This document shows positions 17,764-25,547 of a stretch of 64,000 nucleotides of DNA, piece after piece (positions within the stretch are counted from its first letter, which is position 1; each line of letters starts with the position of its first letter). A program made the translations under genes and the position numbers. The stretch spans positions 372,001 to 436,000 of the forward strand of contig CAVSUR010000001.1 of assembly GCA_963731285.1 (NCBI GenBank). Reading direction: 5' to 3'. The notes beneath the pieces are model-generated. The model made no database searches. It was given only the letters and a program-made list of their open reading frames with translations, and was not told the DNA's origin. This stretch comes from CAVSUR01 sp963731285 (GTDB lineage: Bacteria > Actinomycetota > Actinomycetes > Streptosporangiales > Streptosporangiaceae).

Positions 17764-18365
17764 TCAGCGGGAGCCAGCCGGGAAGCCAGGCCCGGCATGC
17801 TGGACGGCGATCTGCCCGGCGATGTCCGCGACGAGAGCGCGCAGCCCGGCCGGGTGCAGCACCTCGGCCTCACCGCCCAGGGCCAGCACGTCGAGCGCGG
17901 CGGCGGCCGGCTCATCAAGGGGCATCCAGGCCTCGATCCAGCCGTCCTGCCCGGGCACGGGTGGTGAATGCCGCCTGGTCCTGGTCAGGGCCGGCCGAGC
18001 AGCGCCGCCAGCCTCCGGCCGTCCGGCGAGACGCGCAGCCGGGCGCGCTGGGCCGGGAGTCGCTGGGCCGGGGACCGCTGCTGGCCGGGCCGCCGGGCAT
18101 CCGGCTGCCGGGTCTGGCGTCCGGCCGCGGCGCCCGGACGCCGCCTCCCGGCGGCGGGCAGGTCGCTGCGGAACCCCTCGAGCAGCGTGAATCCCCCCTG
18201 GCAGCCGCGGCTGGCATAGACGGGGACGCCCGCCGCACTGAGCGCCTCGATGTCGCGCAGCACGGTCCGCTGAGAAACCTCGAGTTCCGCCGCCAGCTGG
18301 CCGGCGGTCATCCGGCCCCGGGCCTGGAGCAGGCCGAGCAGCCCGACGAGCCTGCTGGCGCGCAT
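17764..18365 (-). pseudogene. DeoR/WYL-type HTH regulator, frameshifted
   Basis: The 5' part (to 17985) encodes a typical helix-turn-helix start, MRASRLVGLLGLLQARGRM, followed by GQLAAELEVSQRTVLRDIEA and a GGF wing. It then becomes Arg/Pro-rich and stops. The C-terminal part of such a regulator continues in another frame after about 17990: WIEAWMPLDEPAAAALDVLA, then GGEAEVLHPAGLRALVADIA. At least one indel, probably with an internal deletion, therefore disrupts the gene. Family members usually have about 230-330 residues and repress a neighbouring gene; the divergent gene at 18450 would be the natural target. An assembly error cannot be excluded. Confidence 0.6.
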
Positions 18366-18449
18366 GACCCGATGCTAGCCGCAATTACGACACAAGATGT
18401 CAGGTATCAGCTGCCATAATCACCGGACGCAGGCGAAGGGAGATTGCCG

Positions 18450-18875
18450 ATGAGCGCCGATGTCACGGCCGGGACCGGATCGGGGACGGCCGCCGACCCG
18501 TGGGTACTGACCACGCCGCCGGGCAAGTCGCAGTTCGAGGCGTGGCGCGACGAGGGCGGCACGCCGCCTGCCCTCGTGGTCCGGGTCGGCACCACCGAGC
18601 TGCGCTACTGGCTGCGCTGCATCGAGGACCTGCACGCGATGCTGGCCGAGCGGGGCGACTGGGTGCCGCTGGGCAACGCGGACGAGGGCAAGCCGGCCGC
18701 CGAGGGCACGGTCGAGGCCTGGGGCCGCTCGCCCGCCAACCCCGTCGGCGGCTGGTACGGCCTGAAGAAGGGGCTGCGGGGCCGGTTTGGCAACTACGTG
18801 CCGCCGGTACTCGAGATGCTCGGCCTGGCCGAGGTGGAGCACAATGCTCGCAACAACCGGATGTGCGCCCGCTGA
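18450..18875 (+). CDS. Conserved small actinobacterial protein (DUF6855-like)
   Basis: 141 residues from the ATG at 18450, chosen because AAGGGAG lies 7 nt upstream; a TTG 6 nt earlier is less likely. Recognisable conserved segments are DPWVLTTPPGKSQFEAWRDE, IEDLHAMLAERGDWVPLG, and the C-terminal NPVGGWYGLKKGLRGRFGNY with AEVEHNARNNRM. I recall this pattern from a widespread family of unknown function (recall, not searched). It is divergent from a broken HTH regulator gene; the roughly 80-bp gap contains a CATAAT-like -10 near 18413. Such pairs often form a regulator-target unit. Confidence 0.7.
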   Translation: MSADVTAGTGSGTAADPWVLTTPPGKSQFEAWRDEGGTPPALVVRVGTTELRYWLRCIEDLHAMLAERGDWVPLGNADEGKPAAEGTVEAWGRSPANPVGGWYGLKKGLRGRFGNYVPPVLEMLGLAEVEHNARNNRMCAR

Positions 18876-18963
18876 TCAGCCGTCGTGACCGGCCCCCGCG
18901 GCGGGAGCCGGACCGGGGCACGCCGCCCGCCGGGCGGCCCGGCAGTGGCGGAGGGAGCCGGCA

Positions 18964-19830
18964 ATGTGCAGGCTATTCGGGCTGACCGCGGGCACAGCGC
19001 GGGTCAGCGCTACGTTCTGGCTGATCGACGCGCCCGACTCGATGTCAGCGCAGAGCCGGCGCAATCCCGACGGCAGCGGCATCGGGGTCTTCGACCCGGC
19101 CGGGCACCCGGTCCTGAACAAGCAGCCCGAGCCCGCGTTCAGCGATTCCGCCTTCAGCCGCGAGGCCAGGTCGCTCCGATCGGCCACGTTCATCTCGCAC
19201 GTCCGCTTCGCCACCGCGGGCGGCCGCACCGACGCCAACACGCACCCGTTCGCGATGGCCGGCCGGATCATGGCCCACAACGGCGGGTTCGGCGAGCTGG
19301 CTCAGCTAGAGACCCGGCTCGGCAGCTACCGCGACCTGGTGCTCGGCGACACCGACTCCGAGCGCTACTTCGCGCTGATCACCCAGCAGGCCGATGCTCA
19401 CGGCGGTGATGTCGGCGCCGGCCTAGCGGCCGCCGCGCGCTGGATCGGGGCCCGGCTGCCCGTGTCGTCGCTGAATGCGATCGTCACCACGCCCGACGGG
19501 CTGTGGGCGCTGCGCTACCCCGGTCAGCACGCCCTGCACGTGATCGAGCGGCAGGCTGGCGCCAGCGGCACCGGCGGCCGCCCGGGCCAGCCCGGCGGCC
19601 TGCACGTGCACAGCTCCATGTCATCGGTGCATGCCCCTGACCTGCAGGACGTGCCGACCGTGGTGATCGCCTCAGAGGAGCTGGACGGGGAAAGCGGCTG
19701 GCGGATGCTGGTGCCCGGCGAGCTGGTGCATGTGCGGCCGGACCTGACCGTCGAGTCCGCCATCGAGATCGCCGAGCCGCCGGCCCGGCTGGTCCCGCTG
19801 CCGCCGGGCAGCCCGAACATCGATACCTGA
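18964..19830 (+). CDS. Class II glutamine amidotransferase (YafJ/EgtC-like)
   Basis: 288 residues starting MCRLFGLTAG, so Cys2 becomes the N-terminal nucleophile after Met removal, as in Ntn-hydrolase glutaminases. Other family features are RRNPDGSGIGVFD near residue 33, ISHVRFATAGGRTDANTHPF near 77 and MAHNGGFGE near 101. The glutaminase domain stands alone without a synthase domain, as in YafJ-type proteins and the EgtC hydrolase of ergothioneine synthesis. No ergothioneine genes are nearby, so the substrate is unknown. A GGAGGGAGCC stretch precedes the start. Confidence 0.85.
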   Translation: MCRLFGLTAGTARVSATFWLIDAPDSMSAQSRRNPDGSGIGVFDPAGHPVLNKQPEPAFSDSAFSREARSLRSATFISHVRFATAGGRTDANTHPFAMAGRIMAHNGGFGELAQLETRLGSYRDLVLGDTDSERYFALITQQADAHGGDVGAGLAAAARWIGARLPVSSLNAIVTTPDGLWALRYPGQHALHVIERQAGASGTGGRPGQPGGLHVHSSMSSVHAPDLQDVPTVVIASEELDGESGWRMLVPGELVHVRPDLTVESAIEIAEPPARLVPLPPGSPNIDT

Positions 19831-20047
19831 GCCGCCAGCGGTTCGCCCGGGCCCCGGTGGTGGGAGACGCCGCGATGCCGCAGGTCAAGCCGCTCGGCCC
19901 GGACGTCTACACCAGCCGCTGAGCGGGCGGCTGGTCCTGAGCGGGCCGGCAGTCCGCCATCCGCGCTGAGGCCGGCGGCGGCCCGCGTGTTCCCCCGTGC
20001 GCCGATACTGGGAGGATCCGGTTCAGCGTGCGGGTTAGGAGACGACG

Positions 20048-20794
20048 ATGACCGCCACCCCGATCTCGGCGGAGATCAGCCAGTACTGGGACGAGGACGC
20101 CGCCACCTACGACGACTCGCCGTCGCACGCGCCGCGGCGGCCGCACGAGCGGGCCGCCTGGGCCGCCGCGGTGCGGCGGCTGCTTCCCGCGCCGCCGGCC
20201 CGGGTGCTCGACGCGGGCGCCGGCACCGGTTTCCTGTCCCTGATGCTGGCCGGCCAGGGCTACCGGGTCACCGCGGTGGATCTGTCCGCCGGGATGCTCA
20301 GAGTGCTGCGAGCCAAGGCCGAGCGGCTCGGCCTGGACGTGACGATCGTGCACCGCGACGCCGCCGATCCGCCGCCGGACGGTTTCGACGCGGTAGTGGA
20401 GCGGCACCTGCTGTGGACGCTGCCCGACCTCAGCGCCGCGCTGGCCGCCTGGCGGGCAGCCGCCCCGGCCGGGCGGCTGGTGCTGCTGGAGGGCAGCTGG
20501 GGCCGGGCCACCGGCCTGGAGGCGGCCCGGGCCGGCGCCCGAGCGCTGGCCCGGCGATTTCAGCCGCCCCAGCCCGATCATCATGCGCCTTACAGCGACC
20601 GGCTGATCAGCGCCCTGCCGCACAGCGGAGGGCTGTCCCCCGGCGAGGTGGTGGCGGCGGTCGAGGCCAGCGGCTGGGGACCGGCCCGGCTGGAGCGGCT
20701 GCGGGACGTGGAATGGGCGGCCGCTGAGGGCCGCGGCCTGCTCGCCGAGCTGCTCGGCGCGCACCCGCAGTGGGCGGTCACCGCCGGAGCCTGA
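20048..20794 (+). CDS. Class I SAM-dependent methyltransferase
   Basis: 248 residues. SAM-binding motif I is VLDAGAGTGFLSL near residue 57 and motif II is VTAVDLSAGML near 76. An acidic residue follows in HRDAADPPPDGFDAVVERHL. The N-terminal segment ISQYWDEDAATYDDSPSHAP fits small-molecule or lipid methyltransferases of the Methyltransf_11 group. The RBS is TTAGGAGACGACG upstream. The 217-bp gap upstream holds a possible 15-codon ORF at 19874 but no recognised gene. The substrate is unknown. Confidence 0.88.
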   Translation: MTATPISAEISQYWDEDAATYDDSPSHAPRRPHERAAWAAAVRRLLPAPPARVLDAGAGTGFLSLMLAGQGYRVTAVDLSAGMLRVLRAKAERLGLDVTIVHRDAADPPPDGFDAVVERHLLWTLPDLSAALAAWRAAAPAGRLVLLEGSWGRATGLEAARAGARALARRFQPPQPDHHAPYSDRLISALPHSGGLSPGEVVAAVEASGWGPARLERLRDVEWAAAEGRGLLAELLGAHPQWAVTAGA

Positions 20795-20833
20795 CCCGCC
20801 GCCTGCCTCATCATCGGGACGGATCGGGGTCCG

Positions 20834-21550
20834 TCAGCGGGAAAATCCGCCGCGATCATGGCCGGCCGGGTCAGCCGGGCCGGGGCCATGGCCGGGCCGG
20901 GTCAGCCGGGCCAGCTGGCCGACGAACTGGCGGACGAACCGGGCCGGGTCCGGCCAGGGGAAGCCGGGCAGCGCGGTGCGCAGGGTCACGGTGCCGTGCA
21001 GGGCGACCCACACCGCGGTAGCGTCGGCCATGAGGTCGGTGCTGGCGGACACGCCAGCCCGGACGCAGTCCTCGATGCCCTGGACCAGCAGGGCGAAGGA
21101 TTCGGCCCCGAACTCCAGCACCCGGCGGCCATCCGGGCCGAAGGTCACCGGCTTGCAGTAATCCCCGGCCGCCGGGCGCCGGGCGAACAGGACCGTATAC
21201 CGGGCCGGGTGCGCGAGCCCGAAGTCCGCGTACGCCTCGCAGCCGCCCACCAGCCGCCCGGCCGGATCCGGGCCGGCGGCATCCATCCCCCGCGCGATGA
21301 CCTCGGTCAGCTCATCGAAGACCCGCGCCACTACGGCGGCCAGGATCGCCTCCCGGTCCGGGAAGTGCGCGTAGATCGAGGGAGCGGCGATGCCGACCTC
21401 GCGGGCGACAGCGCGCAGCGTGACCGCCTCCTGAGAGCCCTCCCGCTCGATCAGGGCCAGCGCCCCGGACACGATGTCCTGCGTCAGCCGGGCGCCCTGG
21501 CCGCGCGCGTTGCGCTGCCGGGGAGGCCCGGCGGAAGCCACTGATTTCAC
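20834..21550 (-). CDS. TetR family repressor (WHG-type C-terminus)
   Basis: 238 residues starting at GTG 21550. The N-terminal HTH spans about residues 25-70: ALALIEREGSQEAVTLRAVA followed by REVGIAAPSIYAHFPDREAI. The C-terminal ligand domain has VALHGTVTLR, matching the WHG-containing TetR group. It is divergent from an MFS multidrug-type exporter, and an inverted repeat (21587-21600) lies in the 86-bp shared promoter region. This is the usual arrangement in which the repressor controls the pump and itself in response to a pump substrate. The C-terminal tail is Pro/Gly-rich. Confidence 0.92.
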   Translation of the reverse strand: MKSVASAGPPRQRNARGQGARLTQDIVSGALALIEREGSQEAVTLRAVAREVGIAAPSIYAHFPDREAILAAVVARVFDELTEVIARGMDAAGPDPAGRLVGGCEAYADFGLAHPARYTVLFARRPAAGDYCKPVTFGPDGRRVLEFGAESFALLVQGIEDCVRAGVSASTDLMADATAVWVALHGTVTLRTALPGFPWPDPARFVRQFVGQLARLTRPGHGPGPADPAGHDRGGFSR

Positions 21551-21585
21551 CCCTTCACTTTACAACTGTTAGCTCCTCCGTCTAT

Positions 21586-21614
21586 GCTTACAAGCGTAAG
21601 TAAACGAGCGTAAG
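21586..21614. promoter_or_regulatory. Candidate TetR operator between tetR and the MFS gene
   Basis: CTTAC-AAGC-GTAAG at 21587-21600 is a perfect 5-4-5 inverted repeat. A second copy of the half-site GCGTAAG follows at 21608-21614, 14 bp after the first (21594-21600). It lies in the only spacer between the divergent genes and 23 bp before the MFS start. Confidence 0.65.
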
Positions 21615-21636
21615 CAATCATCTGTTAGGAGCCGGC

Positions 21637-23344
21637 ATGAGCCAGACCGCAAGCACCCGGCCGGCCGCCGTGCCGGGCGGCCTGCCCGACGCCCGGTGGC
21701 CGGCCAGGCCACCCGCGGCGGCGGCAGATCCTGATCGTCCTGTGCCTGAGCCTGCTCGTCACCGTCATCGACAACACGATCCTCAACACCGCGCTGCCGA
21801 CCCTGGCCCGGGTGCTGCAGGCCGGCACCAGCTCGCTGCAGTGGATCACCGACTCCTACACGCTGTGCTTCGCGGCGCTGCTGGTGCCGGCGGGCGCGCT
21901 CGGCGACCGGTACGGCCGGCGGCGCTCGCTGCTGGCCGGGCTGGCCGTTTTCGCGGTAGGCAGCACCGTGGCGGCGTTCGCCACTGGCACCGGGATGCTG
22001 ATCGGCGCCCGGGTAGTGATGGGCCTGGGCGCGGCGTTCGTGATGCCGGCCACCTTGTCGATACTCAACGCGGTCTTCCCCCCGGCTGAGCGCGCGCAGG
22101 CGATCGCGGCCTGGTCGGCGGTAGCCGGCGTCGGGATCGTGATCGGGCCCACGCTCGGCGGCCTGCTGCTGGCCCACTTCTGGTGGGGCAGCGTGTTCCT
22201 GATCAACGTGCCGCTGGTCGCGCTGGCGCTGGCCGGCGTGGCGCTCGCGGTGCCCGAGACCGCCGAGCCCGGCGGGCACCGGCTCGACATCCTCGGCGCC
22301 GTGCTGGTGGCCGGCGCGCTGCTCGCCGGCGTGGACGCCATCATCGAGGCACCCAGCCGCGGCTGGGCCGCCCCGGTCACCATCGCCGAGGCCGCGGCCG
22401 GACTGGCCGGACTGGCCGTGTTCGCCTGGTGGGAGCTGCGCACCCGGCACCCGCTGATCGACCTGCGGGTGTTCGCGGTGCGGGCGTTCTCAGCCGCCGC
22501 CGCGTCCGTCACCGTGATCTTCTTCGTCCTGTTCGGCAGCCTGTTCTTGCTCACTCAGTACCTGCAGCTGGTGCACGGCTACAGCCCGCTGTCCGCCGGG
22601 CTGCGCGCGCTGCCGTTCGCCGCGGCCATGGGCGTGCTGTCCCCGCTGTCACCGGCCCTGGCCGGGCGGCTCGGCAGCCGGGTCGTGATCCCGGCCGGCC
22701 TGGCGCTGATGGGCGCCGGCCTGCTGGACCTGTCCGCTGCGCAGGTGCACACGGCCTACCTGCCGCTGGCCATTGCCATCGCCATCATGGGCGCGGGCAT
22801 GGGCCTGGTCATGGCGCCGGCCAGCAACACCATCATGGCCACAGTGCCTGCGCACCAGGCCGGCGCGGGCAGCGCCGTCAACGACACGGTCCGGGAGGTC
22901 GGCGGCGCGCTCGGTGTCGCGGTGGTGGGCAGCCTGGCGGCCGCCGTCTACCGGTCCCACCTGTCCGCCGCGCTGACCGCGGCGCACGTGCCGGAGCGGA
23001 TCACCCACCTGGCGGCCGGCTCGATCGCGGCCGCCGACGCCATCGGCCGGCCCGGCGGCGGTACGGCCGGCCGCGCCCTGCTGGGCGCCGCGCATGCCGC
23101 TTTCGTCACCTCGATGGCCGACGGAATGCGGCTCGCCGCGGCGGTCGCGCTGGCCGCCGCGGCCGGCGCGGTGCTCGCGCTGCGGCCGGGCCGCCGGGGC
23201 GCGGCCGAGAAGCCGGCCGGGCCCGCCGAGCCCGGCGGTAACCATCCCGGGCCTGCCGGCCGAGCTGGCAGCCGCTCCCGGCCCGGCCCGCTGACCGGCC
23301 AGGCCGGAATCGCCACCCAGGACTTTCGCCGCCTGTTCAGCTGA
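21637..23344 (+). CDS. MFS drug exporter, DHA2 (EmrB/QacA) family, with apparent frameshift near its start
   Basis: Fourteen-helix DHA2-type exporter. The start ATG at 21637 has TTAGGAG 5 nt upstream, but this frame must shift by one base in a GGC-rich run near 21720. The conserved first helix (ILIVLCLSLLVTVIDNTILN) is read in the next frame, as is everything to 23344. Without the shift the only in-frame start is GTG 21812, which would remove helix 1. Later motifs are intact: GALGDRYGRRRSLLAGLAVF (motif A), GVGIVIGPTLGGLLL (motif C) and QAGAGSAVNDTVREVGGALG. It probably exports a lipophilic drug or metabolite using the proton gradient, under control of the divergent TetR. The extra base may be a sequencing error. 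Confidence 0.85.
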
Positions 23345-23394
23345 GATGACCTCAGCTACTGAAATGAACTCAGCTACGCGAAGGGGTGCCCGTC

Positions 23395-23901
23395 ATGCCG
23401 CAGATTTATCCCGGCCGCTACACCGCCGAGATCGACGGCGAGATCGTCGTCTTCCTTATCGGGATGCGGATCAACAAGCCGCTCAGGGTCCGCGCCTGGC
23501 TGCCGGTTTTCCTGGCCATGCCCAGAATGCTGACATCGCTGCTGCGCGATCCCGATTCCGGCCTGCTGGGGGCGCGCAGCTACCTGGGACCGCACCCGCT
23601 GGTCGTGCAGTACTGGCGGTCCTTCGACGACCTGAACCGGTTCGCCCGCGACGGCCGCGCGTCGCACCTGGCCGCGTGGCGCAAGTTCAACCAGGTCGTC
23701 GGCGCCTCCGGCGACGTCGGCATCTGGCACGAGACCTACCTGGTGCCGGCCAGCTCCGCCGAATGCATCTACGCCAACATGCCGGTCTTCGGGCTGGCCG
23801 CCGCCACCCGGCACGTCCCGGTCGGGACCGGTCGCCAGACGGCCGCGGCCCGGGTCGGCGCCACCGCCGCGGACGAGCCTGCGATGCCGCCGCCGGCCTG
23901 A
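23395..23901 (+). CDS. DUF4188 family protein (monooxygenase-like)
   Basis: 168 residues from the ATG at 23395 with AAGGGG 8 nt upstream; the GTG at 23386 abuts that site and is less likely. Family hallmarks are GRYTAEIDGEIVVFLIGMRI near the start, KPLRVRAWLPVFLAMPRML, HPLVVQYWRSFDDLNRFARD, and VGIWHETYLV with IYANMP. DUF4188 proteins have a ferredoxin-like alpha/beta fold similar to heme-degrading or small monooxygenases; no activity is proven for this one. It begins 50 nt after the MFS exporter and is probably cotranscribed under the TetR. The C-terminal 25 residues are Ala-rich. Two 14-bp direct repeats (23346-23359, 23364-23377) precede it. Confidence 0.88.
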   Translation: MPQIYPGRYTAEIDGEIVVFLIGMRINKPLRVRAWLPVFLAMPRMLTSLLRDPDSGLLGARSYLGPHPLVVQYWRSFDDLNRFARDGRASHLAAWRKFNQVVGASGDVGIWHETYLVPASSAECIYANMPVFGLAAATRHVPVGTGRQTAAARVGATAADEPAMPPPA

Positions 23902-23942
23902 CCGGCCGGCCGTCCCGTCCCGCGCCGGTCCCGCGGCGAGCC

Positions 23943-23974
23943 GGCCGCCCGGGCGCGCCGCGGCCCGGGCGGCC
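23943..23974. terminator. Strong GC hairpin between convergent genes
   Basis: A perfect 12-bp stem (GGCCGCCCGGGC at 23943-23954, complement at 23963-23974) with an 8-nt GC loop. It lies between the DUF4188 gene and the convergent gene ending at 24047. Confidence 0.7.
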
Positions 23975-24046
23975 ACGGGTGCCCCGGGATGGGGGGCGCC
24001 GCAGTGCACCCGCCCGGCGGCCTCGGGCCAGCTCCGCCCGCCGCGG

Positions 24047-25258
24047 TCAGCTGCGGCGGCGAGTTATGCGGCCGGGCTGGCCGCGGAGCGGGTCGCCCGG
24101 GGCCGCACCGAGCCGGGTGCGGTGATGCCACGCTAGCTGCAGCAGCGCGGCGCCCGCCGCCTGCACCGGCTCCCCGCCGCCGCCGTACCTGGTGACCGCG
24201 GCCGCGGTGAACGGAATCAGCGCCGAGCCGTCCTGCGTCACCAGCCGCCCCTCCGCGTTCTGGCTCGCGAGCACGCCGAAGGCGGCGTCGAAGACGCCGG
24301 CGTCGAGCACTGCCACAGTGAGGATGTCGGTGGCCAGCGTCAGCGGATCTACCCCGACGCCCAGGCAGCAGACGCTGACCTGCCCCGCCAACCGGGCCGC
24401 GGTCAGCTGCCGGTAGAACGGCCAGGCGTCGTAATCGAGCGCGCCGCCGCAGGTCTCGTAGGCCTCGGGCGCGCCGAGCAGTTCCTCGGCGAACTCGCGT
24501 GTCATGCACCGCCACAGATCCAGGTCCGCCGTGACCGCGGCGGCCGCATCGGTGACCGGCTGGAAGATTCCGGCCGGCGTGACCTGGAACAGCCCGGCGG
24601 CGTGCTCTACCTTGGCCGGGTCGCGCCAGTGCAGCACGAACGAGGCGCCGCCGGCCTCCCGGCGCAGGGTAAGCGTGGAGATCGCGGCAATAGCCGGGCG
24701 GGCGCCGAGGTCGCACGGGTCGCCCAGGCCGGCCCGCATCGGCAGATCCGCCAGCGCGACCGAGCCGGGCGAGCGCAGCCAGGCGGCGGCCAGCTCATGG
24801 GCCACTGCATGGCCGAGGCTCACGCCGTCGAAGTAGCGCCCGGCCGCGAACCTCAGCTCCGGCGGCTCCGCCAGCCTGGCCCCGACCAGCCGGTAGCAGG
24901 CGCGGTTGTCGAACACCGCCGGGGGGTCCAGGCCCGCGATCGCCGCCGCGTAGCTGGCGTACCGGCTGCCGTCCTGGCGGGCGGGCAGCAGCTGACCGGG
25001 CGCGGGCCGCTGCCCGCCGCCGGGCGGCGGCGGGCTGACCCAGCGCAGCGGGAGAGGCCGGCCAGGTCCACTGGCGCGGCCGGTATCCAGTCCGCCCGGG
25101 CCAGCAGGGGCGCCGGGCCGAACCGGGCCAGGCCCGGGTACAGCCCGGCTGCCGCCGCGGTCAGACCGGGGCGGCTGCGGGTGATGGCCCGGCGCACGCC
25201 GAGCCAGTGCGCGAGCGCATCCCCACCGGCCAGCTCGCATCAGGCACAGCGGGGGCAC
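24047..25258 (-). pseudogene. Conserved protein of unknown function with two compensating frameshifts near the N-terminus
   Basis: The C-terminal 270 or so residues look like a real, folded protein: VFDNRACYRLVGARL, AAGRYFDGVSLGHAVAHELA, ISTLTLRREAGGASFVLHWR, REFAEELLGAPEAYETCGG, DYDAWPFYRQLTAARLAGQV, and LATDILTVAVLDAGVFDAAF. Similar proteins occur in actinobacteria, often called transcriptional regulators, but I do not know their function. Near the start, the sensible residues LAGGDALAHWLGVRRAITRS and LYPGLARFGPAPLLARADWI are read in another frame. Two compensating single-base indels (about 25238 and 25060) are therefore likely. The gene is divergent from the first leader-ORF/NTPase module and may be functionally linked. 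Confidence 0.55.
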
Positions 25259-25373
25259 CTCGCTGCTCGGGTCGGCGGCCGGTGATCCGCCACTCTACCG
25301 GGCCGCCAGGCCGGCCAGGCACCCGCCGCCGGGACCGGCGGATTTGCCGATTCTCGCTGATAACGAGCACGCC

Positions 25374-25541
25374 ATGACTCAAGATGGTGCAGTCTCGGCA
25401 CTGAAGGCAGCGCCAGCTTCGTGCTCCGGGGGAGGGCGGGATCTCGGCAGGACCCATGGCGGGAGTGACCAGATGAGCGTGTCCAGCGCGGCAGGCCGCC
25501 GCCGGGGCCGCGGCTGCTCGGCTGCGTTAACCGGGCAGTAG
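25374..25541 (+). CDS. Leader ORF 1 before the first NTPase-TPR gene
   Basis: 55 codons starting MTQDGAVS and ending 6 nt before the GTG of the NTPase-TPR gene. It resembles the ORF at 27773-27946 (shared MTxDGAVS, PAS, GxGxxLxR and GSDxM). Between the two, one-base insertions and deletions in the DNA cancel so that the frame is kept, which suggests translation. Gly/Arg/Ser-rich, no membrane helix, no known family. A shared box (CGATTCTCGC at 25348-25357) lies upstream. It could be a small partner protein, a leader peptide or a remnant of a duplicated 5' region. Confidence 0.45.
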   Translation: MTQDGAVSALKAAPASCSGGGRDLGRTHGGSDQMSVSSAAGRRRGRGCSAALTGQ

Positions 25542-25547
25542 CCGACC

